43,773 nucleotides of DNA from a bacterium (GTDB taxonomy: Bacteria > Cyanobacteriota > Vampirovibrionia > Gastranaerophilales > Gastranaerophilaceae): contig JAFUXT010000021.1 in NCBI GenBank assembly GCA_017470815.1, positions 1 through 43,773 of the forward strand. The letters are read 5' to 3'. The translations under genes were made by a program, and so were the position numbers. The first letter of the stretch is position 1. Each line of letters begins with the position of its first letter. Positions 32,688-40,035 of this stretch are shown one piece after another. The notes under the pieces are model-generated. The model was not told the origin of the DNA. It saw only the letters and a program-made list of their open reading frames with translations, and did no database searches.

Positions 32688-32727
32688 AAAAAGGCATGAC
32701 TTATATCCCGAAAGCCATGCCTTTTTT
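32688..32727. terminator. Terminator-like hairpin in the CATG region
   Basis: 11-bp perfect stem AAAAAGGCATG / CATGCCTTTTT, 17-nt loop, extra T after the right arm. It is good on the plus strand and fair on the minus strand. No called gene ends here, so it suggests an unannotated transcript. Confidence 0.6.
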
Positions 32728-32779
32728 ACGGAGACAAATTTGTCAAGTCATGCATCATCTGACAAAATTATCATCCGTG

Positions 32780-32846
32780 TTTGTACTCTGCCCTATTGTT
32801 GCATGTCTGCTGAAGTCGCAGTGTAACTTGGCGTTGTGAGTACAAA
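32780..32846. ncRNA. Candidate structured RNA: 67-nt compound hairpin
   Basis: Nested helices: TTTGTACTC/GAGTACAAA (9 bp), GCC/GGC, GTTGCA/TGTAAC (one G-T), CTGC/GCAG, closing a 7-nt loop TGAAGTC. It does not match the 4.5S, 6S or tRNA patterns I know. Strand is undetermined; no clear promoter. Confidence 0.4.
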
Positions 32847-32984
32847 ATACTTACATTCTTAATATAACAATTTTAAAACCACATTTCACTACCTTTTTTG
32901 GGAATATTTATTCTGAAATATTAGCCTTATGAGTGATAGAAAATTATATAAAATTCCTGAATTATCAATAAAAAAGGAGCCATT

Positions 32985-33386
32985 ATGACCTGCAAAATGC
33001 TATTTTTTGATTACAGAGAAAGTGAAAAACCGTTTTTTGAAAAAAAATCAACTCACAATTTTGACATAAAACTGATTTCAAACAGCCTGAATAAAAAGAC
33101 TGTCAGAGAACTTGACAAAAATGATTTGGAACAAACAAGTGTTTTAAACATTTATACTCCATCAATTGTCAGTGCTGATGTAATAAACATGTTTCCGAAT
33201 TTGAGAATAATAGCAAGCAGAAGCAACAATATTAAAAACGTTGACCTCAAAACCTGTCTTGAACGCAATATAGCAGTTGTCAATGTCGAAATTCTTCCTA
33301 ATGAAAACGATTGCAAAATTGTGCAAAAAACAATAAATGCCATAACAAGTGTCTTTTGCGGATGTAAAGATTACAGAATAGTTTAG
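32985..33386 (+). CDS. Truncated D-2-hydroxyacid dehydrogenase (N-terminal domain only)
   Basis: 133 residues matching the N-terminal catalytic domain of D-lactate dehydrogenase-like proteins: MLFFDYRESEKPFFEKK, then VLNIYTPSIVSADVINMFP, then IIASRSNNIKNVDLKTCLERN. Full enzymes are about 330 residues. The NAD-binding Rossmann domain, with its active-site Arg, Glu and His, is missing and no remnant lies in the next 56 bp in any frame I read. Yet AAGGAG lies well placed before the ATG. Either a relic that still has an intact start, or a stand-alone binding domain. Catalysis is not expected. Confidence 0.7.
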   Translation: MTCKMLFFDYRESEKPFFEKKSTHNFDIKLISNSLNKKTVRELDKNDLEQTSVLNIYTPSIVSADVINMFPNLRIIASRSNNIKNVDLKTCLERNIAVVNVEILPNENDCKIVQKTINAITSVFCGCKDYRIV

Positions 33387-33442
33387 GTATTGTATATTAT
33401 TTCTTAATTATTTAAGTTTTTCTTTAGATTCTTTTCCAGTTA

Positions 33443-34111
33443 TTATTTTTCCAAAATCTGATATGATACCGCTCCAAACAAAAAATCCTGCCGTTTGACA
33501 AGTTTAAACCCATGTGTTTCAAATTCTTTGATAAGTACTTGGGGTTCCGGATATTCATTTTTTGACTCAATTAAATAATGATAATTTTCGTGGTTTACAC
33601 CAAAAATTTTTACCAATATTGGAACCCAAAAATCAAAACATTTTCCCCCGAATCCATGCCTGCCAAAATCAAGATGCATAAACTTTCCGCCTGTTTTTAG
33701 TGTTCGATAAATTTCTGATAATGCTTTTTGACGATTATCAACATTTCTCAAACCAAAACCGACTGTAATATAATCAAATTCTCGGTCTTTAAACGGTAAA
33801 TTGGTACAATCCCCATGCATAAAGACTTTTTGCGGATTTTTATGTTTTGCAAGTTTTATCATTTCAACAGAATTATCAAGCCCGATAACTTTTGCTTTCG
33901 GCTCAATTTTATCAATAATTTGCGTAAAATCACCCGTTCCGCAGCAAAGATCCAAAATATAAGAATTTTGCCTGATTTTTAGGTTTTTGAGCGCAATTTT
34001 TTTTATAAAATAATGGGTGCCAAGCGAAATAAAGTTATTCATTTTATCATAATAACCAGAAATTTCATCAAATATTTTTGTAATTTTTTGAGGGGTTTTA
34101 TCGCATGTCAT
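33443..34111 (-). CDS. menG: Demethylmenaquinone/ubiquinone methyltransferase (MenG/UbiE)
   Basis: 222 residues, SAM-dependent methyltransferase of the UbiE family. Motif I is LDLCCGTGDFT near residue 54, and the family signatures YYDKMNNFISLG near the N-terminus and GFGLRNVDNRQKALSEIYR near 119 are clear. It performs the last C-methylation in menaquinone synthesis. In an anaerobe this points to a quinone pool or a scavenged precursor, as no other men gene is in the window. It begins 4 bp after the stop of the transglycosylase gene; no Shine-Dalgarno is visible, so it is probably coupled. Confidence 0.92.
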   Translation of the reverse strand: MTCDKTPQKITKIFDEISGYYDKMNNFISLGTHYFIKKIALKNLKIRQNSYILDLCCGTGDFTQIIDKIEPKAKVIGLDNSVEMIKLAKHKNPQKVFMHGDCTNLPFKDREFDYITVGFGLRNVDNRQKALSEIYRTLKTGGKFMHLDFGRHGFGGKCFDFWVPILVKIFGVNHENYHYLIESKNEYPEPQVLIKEFETHGFKLVKRQDFLFGAVSYQILEK

Positions 34112-34115
34112 AGTC

Positions 34116-36083
34116 TTATTTTTGGTAAACTCTTGTATAATTCCAGTAACTTTTCATAACCTTATAGACATAATTTTTAGTTTCATCATAAGGTATTTGT
34201 TCAACAAATTCATCCGTATCGGTATATTCAAGATTTTCTTTCCATCTTTGAACCGAACCGATACCTCCGTTATATGACGCAATTGCAGAAATATCTTTGT
34301 TATCAAGTGCATTTCTCAATTGCGAATAATAAATATTTCCAAGTTTTACATTAAATTCAGGATTAAACAAATCTGTAGTATTAAATTGATACCCGTTTCG
34401 CTCGCCTACTTCATGTGCTGTTTCGGGCATTAATTGCATTAAACCAATTGCACCGACACCTGATTGTGCATAAGGATTAAAATGACTTTCTTCTTTTATA
34501 ATAGCCATAATAAGTGCCGTATCGTTTTTGAAATGTCCTGCATTATTCTCTACCTGTTTAAAATAATGCAAAGGATAAACAAGACGCCAACGCGGGTCAT
34601 CTTTTGGTGGTTTGTTTTTTAACTTATCCATAGCCTTTTGGGCGGTATAAGATGACGATACATAATTATTTTTCTTATATTGAACCCAACTTTTTATAAA
34701 TCCGTCTTTCGTGTATTTATTTATCATATCGTAATCATTGACCAAAATAAGATTATATAAAACACTCCCTTTTGGCGGATATTTGTAAGGATATTCTATC
34801 TTTTTGCATTCAAGTTTTGTATTCATAACAGAAGAATTAAGCCCTTGAACAATCCAAAACGCCCTGTATGCAAAGTAAGAATCAGGAAAATTATTTATAA
34901 CATTACGGTAAAAGATTTCATAATTAGGGTTGTGAGTATATTTCTGCTCAATTTTTGCCCGCCAAAACATTACCATATCAAGATTTTCACTGTCAGGATA
35001 TTTTATTATAAAATCATCAGCAACTATTTTTGCACCGGCATAATTTTTATTCAAAAGTCTGCCTATCATAGTTTTTATCATCGCATTTTGTGCATAATCA
35101 CCATTGGGGTATGATGCGTATAATTCCTCATAGCAAGCATATTTGTCAGATTTGGGGGCATTTTTACATTTTAAATTCCAAATATAATCTTTATTTTCGC
35201 CCTGTGCAATTTTTAAAAGTTCCGAAGCTGAATCATAAGCGTTGTCACTATGATTTATATATTCATCAACTATTGCTTTGTAATCCTCTTTCTGTGCATT
35301 TTTTTCATATTTTGATACTCCGATAATAGTAAGACTGTTGGCTTTGACCTTATTACCGAGTTTAAAAGAATTTAGACCGGCAACTGCCCAATTATCTTTT
35401 GTATCTGCTCTGTTTAAAACTTTTTCCGCATCATTATACATACCTGAAAGCATAAGAGCCTTCCCGACAAGAGTATAATCAGATGAACTCATTGCAGGAT
35501 TATATATTTCCCAATTCTTTGCAACCTGAAGGGCAAGCCTGCCATTAGGATACTTTGTAAGATAATTTCTAAACCCTTTTTCTATATCCGATTTTTTCAA
35601 TCTTGTTTTTGGATTTTCAGATTCAATTTTTGATTTGTAGTATTCGGATGCGACTTTATAATCTTCATCAGCACCTGATAAAATTATTTCATTGAAATAT
35701 CTTTTTGCTTTTTGCGGGTCTAAATCAATTATAAGTTGTGCCGTTTTATACTTTGCTTCTGTGCTCAATTGACTTGTCGGAAAATGTTTGAATAACGAAG
35801 TATAAGCATCAACTTCAGATGCTTCATCTCCAAGAGCATGAGCGCACAATGCCTGACGATAAAGAGCGACAGGCTTCAGTTTTGAAAAATATCCAACTCT
35901 TGAAAAAAGATAATACGCATTAGAATAATCTTTTGAATTATAATTCTCAAGACCTTGAGAATAAATTTTTATAGTTTTCACACTTGGCTGATATAAGCGT
36001 TCAAACATGACACCTGCACACAGGCACAAACCCAATGATACTGCTATTATTACTTTTTTATTCTCTCTCAAAAAATCCAACAT
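34116..36083 (-). CDS. slt: Soluble lytic murein transglycosylase (Slt-like, GH23)
   Basis: 655 residues. One N-terminal membrane helix or uncleaved signal (about 9-27) precedes a long helical TPR-like superhelix (about 35-500, with repeated YNDAEKVLN-, YDSASELL-type units). The GH23 domain is at the C-terminus: catalytic Glu in IIKEESHFNPYA near residue 530, then GLMQLMPETA and SYNGG. It cuts peptidoglycan glycan strands to anhydro products in the periplasm. The length and layout match E. coli Slt70 apart from the anchor. No strong ribosome site. The 62-bp divergent region with mscS must hold both promoters. Confidence 0.92.
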   Translation of the reverse strand: MLDFLRENKKVIIAVSLGLCLCAGVMFERLYQPSVKTIKIYSQGLENYNSKDYSNAYYLFSRVGYFSKLKPVALYRQALCAHALGDEASEVDAYTSLFKHFPTSQLSTEAKYKTAQLIIDLDPQKAKRYFNEIILSGADEDYKVASEYYKSKIESENPKTRLKKSDIEKGFRNYLTKYPNGRLALQVAKNWEIYNPAMSSSDYTLVGKALMLSGMYNDAEKVLNRADTKDNWAVAGLNSFKLGNKVKANSLTIIGVSKYEKNAQKEDYKAIVDEYINHSDNAYDSASELLKIAQGENKDYIWNLKCKNAPKSDKYACYEELYASYPNGDYAQNAMIKTMIGRLLNKNYAGAKIVADDFIIKYPDSENLDMVMFWRAKIEQKYTHNPNYEIFYRNVINNFPDSYFAYRAFWIVQGLNSSVMNTKLECKKIEYPYKYPPKGSVLYNLILVNDYDMINKYTKDGFIKSWVQYKKNNYVSSSYTAQKAMDKLKNKPPKDDPRWRLVYPLHYFKQVENNAGHFKNDTALIMAIIKEESHFNPYAQSGVGAIGLMQLMPETAHEVGERNGYQFNTTDLFNPEFNVKLGNIYYSQLRNALDNKDISAIASYNGGIGSVQRWKENLEYTDTDEFVEQIPYDETKNYVYKVMKSYWNYTRVYQK

Positions 36084-36145
36084 ATTTAAATATTTTTCTT
36101 TTATAATAAGATTATAACATACATAAATTTACGAGGATACAAACA

Positions 36146-36976
36146 ATGTCACTTGACCCGAAACTTCAGTCCGAATTAATAGCAATAGGCTTAAATGTAA
36201 TATTCATACTGATACTTTTTAAAATAATAAATATTGTAGATAAAAAAATCCGAACCAAAATACAAACTCAGGAATCAAATTCTCCGCTTTTGAGATTCAT
36301 GCCAATAATTATCAAAATTATAAAAATTGTGTTGATATTCCTTGCGATAACAGGACTTTTGCAAACTCACGGTTACTCAATGTCATCTATTATTGCAGGT
36401 TTCGGAATCGGTGGTTTGGCAGTAGGTATGGCGGCAAAAGACACTTTGGCAGATGTTTTCGGAAGCATATCACTTTTATCTGATAAAGTTTATAAAATCG
36501 GAGATTATGTAAAAGTAAACGGAATTGAGGGTTATGTTGAGGATATTACAATACGCTCAACAAAAATAAGAGATTTGGATAACTTTTTAAACACCATTCC
36601 GAATAATATGGCTGCAAATGCAATAGTCACAAATGTTTCTCAGGCGCGTAAACGACTTTTGAAAATAACTTTTGGTGTTACATATTCAACAACGGATGAA
36701 AAAATAAAACAAGCAAAACAACTACTTGAACAAATCGGCAAAGAACACAAAGAAATCCATAACGATTTTACTATTGCCATTCACGATTTGGGCGACAGTT
36801 CAATCAATATCCGATTTATGGGATATGTAAAGACAGGCTCTTATTTCAAATTTTTAAAAGTCAGAGGGGAATTTATCGAACAGGTTGTTGAATCTTTCAG
36901 AGAAAATGGTATAGATTTTGCATTCCCGTCAAGATCAATTTATATAGAAAGTGACAATTCAAAAATTGAAAATTAA
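36146..36976 (+). CDS. Small-conductance mechanosensitive channel (MscS family)
   Basis: 276 residues, close to the minimal MscS. Three membrane helices: about 12-30, 50-70 and the pore helix GFGIGGLAVGMAAKDTLADVFG near 89-110 with the family's Gly/Ala packing. The beta domain follows (KIGDYVKVNGIEGYVEDITIRSTKI) and the alpha-beta C-terminus. It opens under membrane tension during hypo-osmotic shock. GAGGAT lies before the ATG. The gene runs into rlmH, which starts inside its last codons. Confidence 0.93.
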   Translation: MSLDPKLQSELIAIGLNVIFILILFKIINIVDKKIRTKIQTQESNSPLLRFMPIIIKIIKIVLIFLAITGLLQTHGYSMSSIIAGFGIGGLAVGMAAKDTLADVFGSISLLSDKVYKIGDYVKVNGIEGYVEDITIRSTKIRDLDNFLNTIPNNMAANAIVTNVSQARKRLLKITFGVTYSTTDEKIKQAKQLLEQIGKEHKEIHNDFTIAIHDLGDSSINIRFMGYVKTGSYFKFLKVRGEFIEQVVESFRENGIDFAFPSRSIYIESDNSKIEN

Positions 36977-37436
36977 AATTATTGCACTTGGAAAAATTAA
37001 AGAAAAATTTTTAAAATCAGGCATTGACGAATTTTTAAAACGGCTCACTCCTTATGCGCAAATCAATGTCACAGAAATTAATCCGATTGAAATTAAAGAC
37101 GAAAATCTGAAAAATAAGGTTCTGTTATCAGAAGGAGAAAAGATTTTATCAAATATCAAACCAACTGATTTTGTAATCACTATGGAAATTTTGGGCAAAG
37201 AATTTTCAAGTGAAGAATTTGCAAAAAAAATTGAAGAACTGACAAACTCAGGCACTCAGGAAATTGTTTTTGTAATCGGTTCTTCCTGTGGCATCGGAAA
37301 AAATGTTTCGCAAAGAGCAAATCTGAAAATGAGTATGTCAAAAATGACTTTTCTGCACGAATTTGCAAGACTGATACTTGTTGAACAGTTATACCGCGCA
37401 TTCAAAATAATTAAAGGCGAAACATACCATAAATAA
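36966..37436 (+). CDS. rlmH: 23S rRNA pseudouridine-1915 N3-methyltransferase
   Basis: 156 residues, SPOUT-type knotted methyltransferase. The end is diagnostic: SMSKMTFLHEFARLILVEQLYRAFKIIKGETYHK covers the last 34 residues. The SAM loop reads VIGSSCGIG, where most members have GG(A/S)xG. It methylates helix 69 of 23S rRNA in the ribosome. Start: family alignment favours TTG at 36966 (KIKIIALGKIKEKF); a GTG at 36951 is possible and neither has a Shine-Dalgarno. Both overlap the mscS end, so translation is probably coupled. Confidence 0.92.
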   Translation: MKIKIIALGKIKEKFLKSGIDEFLKRLTPYAQINVTEINPIEIKDENLKNKVLLSEGEKILSNIKPTDFVITMEILGKEFSSEEFAKKIEELTNSGTQEIVFVIGSSCGIGKNVSQRANLKMSMSKMTFLHEFARLILVEQLYRAFKIIKGETYHK

Positions 37437-37439
37437 AAC

Positions 37440-37658
37440 TTATTTAAATAAATCTTCCGGTTTCTTGCCATAAACTTGCGAAATCAACAATAACAATGCC
37501 AAACTTATTTTTTCATGATTATTTTCAAGTCTGCTGATATATTCTCTTGAGCAATTTACCGATTCAGCAAATTTTTCTTGAGACAGTTTTGCATTTTTTC
37601 TTAAAATTTTGACATTATTAGCAATTATTTTATAATAATCCGTTGCTTTCTCTTGCAT
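37440..37658 (-). CDS. XRE-family helix-turn-helix regulator (second)
   Basis: 72 residues, a single HTH: NVKILRKNAKLSQEKFAESV, then NCSREYISRLENNHEKISLA, then a VYGKKPEDLF end. It resembles the regulator at 15635 in size but is not a close copy. A perfect palindrome (37674-37692) lies 16 bp upstream, as expected for self-control. It converges on rlmH with 3 bp between stops. The ribosome site is weak. The divergent small frame at 37732 could be a target. Confidence 0.85.
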   Translation of the reverse strand: MQEKATDYYKIIANNVKILRKNAKLSQEKFAESVNCSREYISRLENNHEKISLALLLLISQVYGKKPEDLFK

Positions 37659-37673
37659 ATAACTGATTTTCGT

Positions 37674-37692
37674 GTATTATTGTGAATAATAC
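37674..37692. promoter_or_regulatory. Perfect palindrome, candidate XRE operator
   Basis: GTATTATT-GTG-AATAATAC, 8-bp arms, followed by a half-site GTAATAC near 37699. It sits directly upstream of the XRE gene. Confidence 0.55.
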
Positions 37693-37731
37693 TATGAAGT
37701 AATACATCACACATTTAGACAGACAACTGAT

Positions 37732-37869
37732 ATGAAAAGAAAAATATTAAAGAAAATACTATCTGTACTATATAAATTAGTAATTTTAATGCCTTTATAT
37801 TGTATGATGCCTGACAAATATTCAGGAATAATGTTTGACGAATGGGTATTAAAACAAAATAAAAAATAA
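37732..37869 (+). CDS. Possible small membrane peptide
   Basis: 45 residues: a basic start MKRKILKKIL, a hydrophobic run SVLYKLVILMPLYCMM, then a polar end DKYSGIMFDEWVLKQNKK. That looks like a single-span or amphipathic peptide. No Shine-Dalgarno is visible and the region is AT-rich, so it may be chance. It is divergent from the XRE gene across that gene's palindrome, the only contextual support. Confidence 0.3.
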   Translation: MKRKILKKILSVLYKLVILMPLYCMMPDKYSGIMFDEWVLKQNKK

Positions 37870-37883
37870 GGCAATTATATATT

Positions 37884-38037
37884 ATTTACCACAAAATTTT
37901 GGCAAAATGGTTATCCCTAACGGATAATCACCCACCCAAATTTCTAAATTTCACATTCTGCTCAATTTGAAATTTCACCCTCCCTCACGATGGAAGGTTG
38001 GGGTGGGTGCTGATTTTAACTTATTTTTGTGGTAAAT
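37884..38037. repeat. 154-bp MITE-like element with 13-bp terminal inverted repeats
   Basis: Ends are ATTTACCACAAAA (37884-37896) and TTTTGTGGTAAAT (38025-38037), a perfect pair. Inside is a second perfect pair, CACCCACCC (37929-37937) and GGGTGGGTG (38001-38009), and an AAATTTC/GAAATTT pair. No coding sequence. The internal CCCTCCCTCAC...GGAAGGTTGGGGTGGG segment resembles REP-type extragenic repeats. Confidence 0.7.
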
Positions 38038-38116
38038 CCTATATAGTTAACAAAAATAATTATATTACAGTCATTCATCTGCAGAATAAAGCCTGCTTCG
38101 CCAATTCAATATCAAA

Positions 38117-38659
38117 TTATAACAATGATTTAATTGCAAGAGCGATTAAAATTAATCCGCCTGAAATGTGCAAAAGTTTTGGTCTTATATTTGATATAAA
38201 ATTACCTGTCCAAAAACCTGTTAGTGACATTATAAAAGAACCTGAACCGATAATTAAACACGCAAGCCACAAAACCGTATGAGTAAGCCTTAAACTTGCA
38301 CCTGATATCAACGCATCAACACTTGTTGCAATCCCTAACCCTATTAAGCATTTCAAATCTATACAATTAATTTTCTCACAAATTTCACGCTTAAAACTTT
38401 GAACAATAAAATTTAAGCCTAACAACATAAAAATTGAAAATACCAGCCATTTGCTATAGGGTACAAGAAAATCATAAATTTTATGCGTTGCAATATAACC
38501 GACTATCGGCATCAAACCCTGAAATAAACCCATTGTTAACGCAAGTTTGAGGGAGTTTTTTCTGCGCTGTGATTTGAATATTAAACCCTGTGAAAAAGAA
38601 ACTATAAGGCAATCCATTCCCAAAGCGACTGATAACAAAATTATATCAATTAAATCCAA
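38117..38659 (-). CDS. mntP: Putative manganese efflux pump, MntP family
   Basis: 180 residues, six predicted membrane helices in two inverted halves. The two conserved Asp motifs are present: GMD16C in helix 1 and SVD115ALISG in helix 4. The family exports Mn2+. It is related to the LysE-like exporters. The start overlaps the end of the DUF4127 gene by 10 bp, so it is co-transcribed with it. No riboswitch-like leader is visible, as expected for a downstream gene in an operon. Confidence 0.85.
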   Translation of the reverse strand: MDLIDIILLSVALGMDCLIVSFSQGLIFKSQRRKNSLKLALTMGLFQGLMPIVGYIATHKIYDFLVPYSKWLVFSIFMLLGLNFIVQSFKREICEKINCIDLKCLIGLGIATSVDALISGASLRLTHTVLWLACLIIGSGSFIMSLTGFWTGNFISNIRPKLLHISGGLILIALAIKSLL

Positions 38660-39984
38660 ATTTCTACCTCAAATAATCTGTGCCAAGGATATGAATACTT
38701 TAAGTCAATTTTTGAATTAAATACATTACCTAATACGATTTCAAATTCTTTCATCAAAATTTTCAATTCATTTTCATCTGTTTTTTTTAGCATTTGGCGA
38801 ACATTTGCCTGATATGCCCAATCGTCTGCAAATCTTGTTATCTGTAATCTTTCAAAATTTTCTTTATTATATTTTTGAGCGAAATATTTAAACTTTGCAC
38901 CGCAAATTAAACTTCCCAATGTATTTGCCGTAGTATTCCAAGCACTGTAACCGTAAAAATATTTATCTGAAATCTTATTTTTAAATAATGCCTGAATAAA
39001 TCCGTTGTCACTGCCGTTTGCAAATCGCACATCTGCAATCATATATGGTTTCTCAGGGGTTTTAAACTCTCTGTCAAAACTTTTTGTGTCGACTTTCATA
39101 ACAATTTCGCCCTGATGTTTGATAAAATTATTGACATACAATATCAAATCCGCATCATTTTCATCTGCGCAAACCTCACATCCCCCAAGTTCAATCTGCC
39201 CTTTAACCGAATTTTCAACCGAAACATCTTCATAATTTGAAATTAAATTTTTATATTCAGGTTCTAAAAATACAGGGCAAATTTTGAGTTTTTTATTTAG
39301 CGCTCTTGATAAAAGACTTAAAGGAATTTCATCTGCGCCTGTTTTGGTAAATCCGCCTAATTTTTCAAGTTCCTGTGCTTCTTTCACATTCAGCCCAAAT
39401 TGTGCACAATCATCTTTTGAAAATACCAAAAATTCAAAAATTCCCTCTTTTTGCCAATCAAGATAAATTTTGTTGACTTCAAAATTACGCTTTCTTGTTT
39501 CAAGATAATCCTTTATAATTTCAGGCGGTACATCAGTCTGAGCAAAACCGTTTTTGTGCATATTATAAGAATATTCAAAAATTTTCTTCCCGTATTGCGC
39601 CCAGTATTCTTTTTCTTCTTCGTTATAATTATTATTTGAAATTCTCATTATGCTTGAAAAAGCATAAATTTTTGCGCCTTTTGACAGTAGCAGTTTTTTG
39701 AGTTTTTCAAGCCGCAATTTTAATTCACCCAAAGTTTCTTTTCCTCTGCGTGATGGTATAAGTCCGCCATAAATTAAAGTATCAAGCGACATTATAATAA
39801 CATCTTGTTCGGATAGATTTTCGAGCCATTTAAAAATACCGTCAATATCAGCCATTTTTGTCAAATCTCCAAGTAAATTTCTTGGCGGAATAGAAAATTC
39901 CACGCAATCATCAATGCCTGAAATAATTTCAGGCATTGTATAACAAACAGGTCTGTTATCTATCGGTAAAAACGCAATCTTCAT
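38650..39984 (-). CDS. DUF4127 family protein
   Basis: 444 residues beginning MKIAFLPIDNRPVCYTMPE. LPxDxRP, SLDTLIYGGLIPSR near residue 67 and DVRFANGSDN near 312 with SAWNTTANTLG near 340 are the marks I recall for DUF4127. Members are uncharacterised; the DxR and GGLxPSR loops suggest an enzyme of carbohydrate or cell-wall metabolism, but this is not established. No signal peptide. No clear Shine-Dalgarno. First gene of a two-gene unit with mntP. Confidence 0.85.
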   Translation of the reverse strand: MKIAFLPIDNRPVCYTMPEIISGIDDCVEFSIPPRNLLGDLTKMADIDGIFKWLENLSEQDVIIMSLDTLIYGGLIPSRRGKETLGELKLRLEKLKKLLLSKGAKIYAFSSIMRISNNNYNEEEKEYWAQYGKKIFEYSYNMHKNGFAQTDVPPEIIKDYLETRKRNFEVNKIYLDWQKEGIFEFLVFSKDDCAQFGLNVKEAQELEKLGGFTKTGADEIPLSLLSRALNKKLKICPVFLEPEYKNLISNYEDVSVENSVKGQIELGGCEVCADENDADLILYVNNFIKHQGEIVMKVDTKSFDREFKTPEKPYMIADVRFANGSDNGFIQALFKNKISDKYFYGYSAWNTTANTLGSLICGAKFKYFAQKYNKENFERLQITRFADDWAYQANVRQMLKKTDENELKILMKEFEIVLGNVFNSKIDLKYSYPWHRLFEVEIWI

Positions 39985-40035
39985 AATACGATTTTAGCCT
40001 AAAACCTTTTTATAGCAAAATTGTAACAAAGATTT

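Larger units (their letters stand above)
32466..32984. other. 519-bp non-coding region, palindrome-rich with 12 CATG sites
   Basis: No plausible gene. CATG occurs at 32474, 32517, 32554, 32564, 32597, 32607, 32618, 32675, 32695, 32716, 32749 and 32802. Perfect palindromes include CGCATGCG (32515-32522), TTGGCATGCCAA (32671-32682) and GACAAATTTGTC (32733-32744). A 13-bp direct repeat TTAAGTTTTGTAA occurs at 32484-32496 and 32634-32646. Listed separately: a 20-bp repeat pair, a terminator-like hairpin and a compound hairpin. The last 130 bp are plain AT-rich DNA before the next gene. Confidence 0.75.

Noticed and set aside
32780..32846. Possible tRNA, 4.5S (SRP) RNA or 6S RNA
   Set aside because: No T-loop consensus or D-arm for a tRNA, no GGAA-type SRP apical motif, and far too short for 6S.
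33387..33442. Frameshifted remainder of the D-lactate dehydrogenase
   Set aside because: No reading frame in this gap resembles the NAD-binding domain; the MenG gene ends on the other strand directly after.
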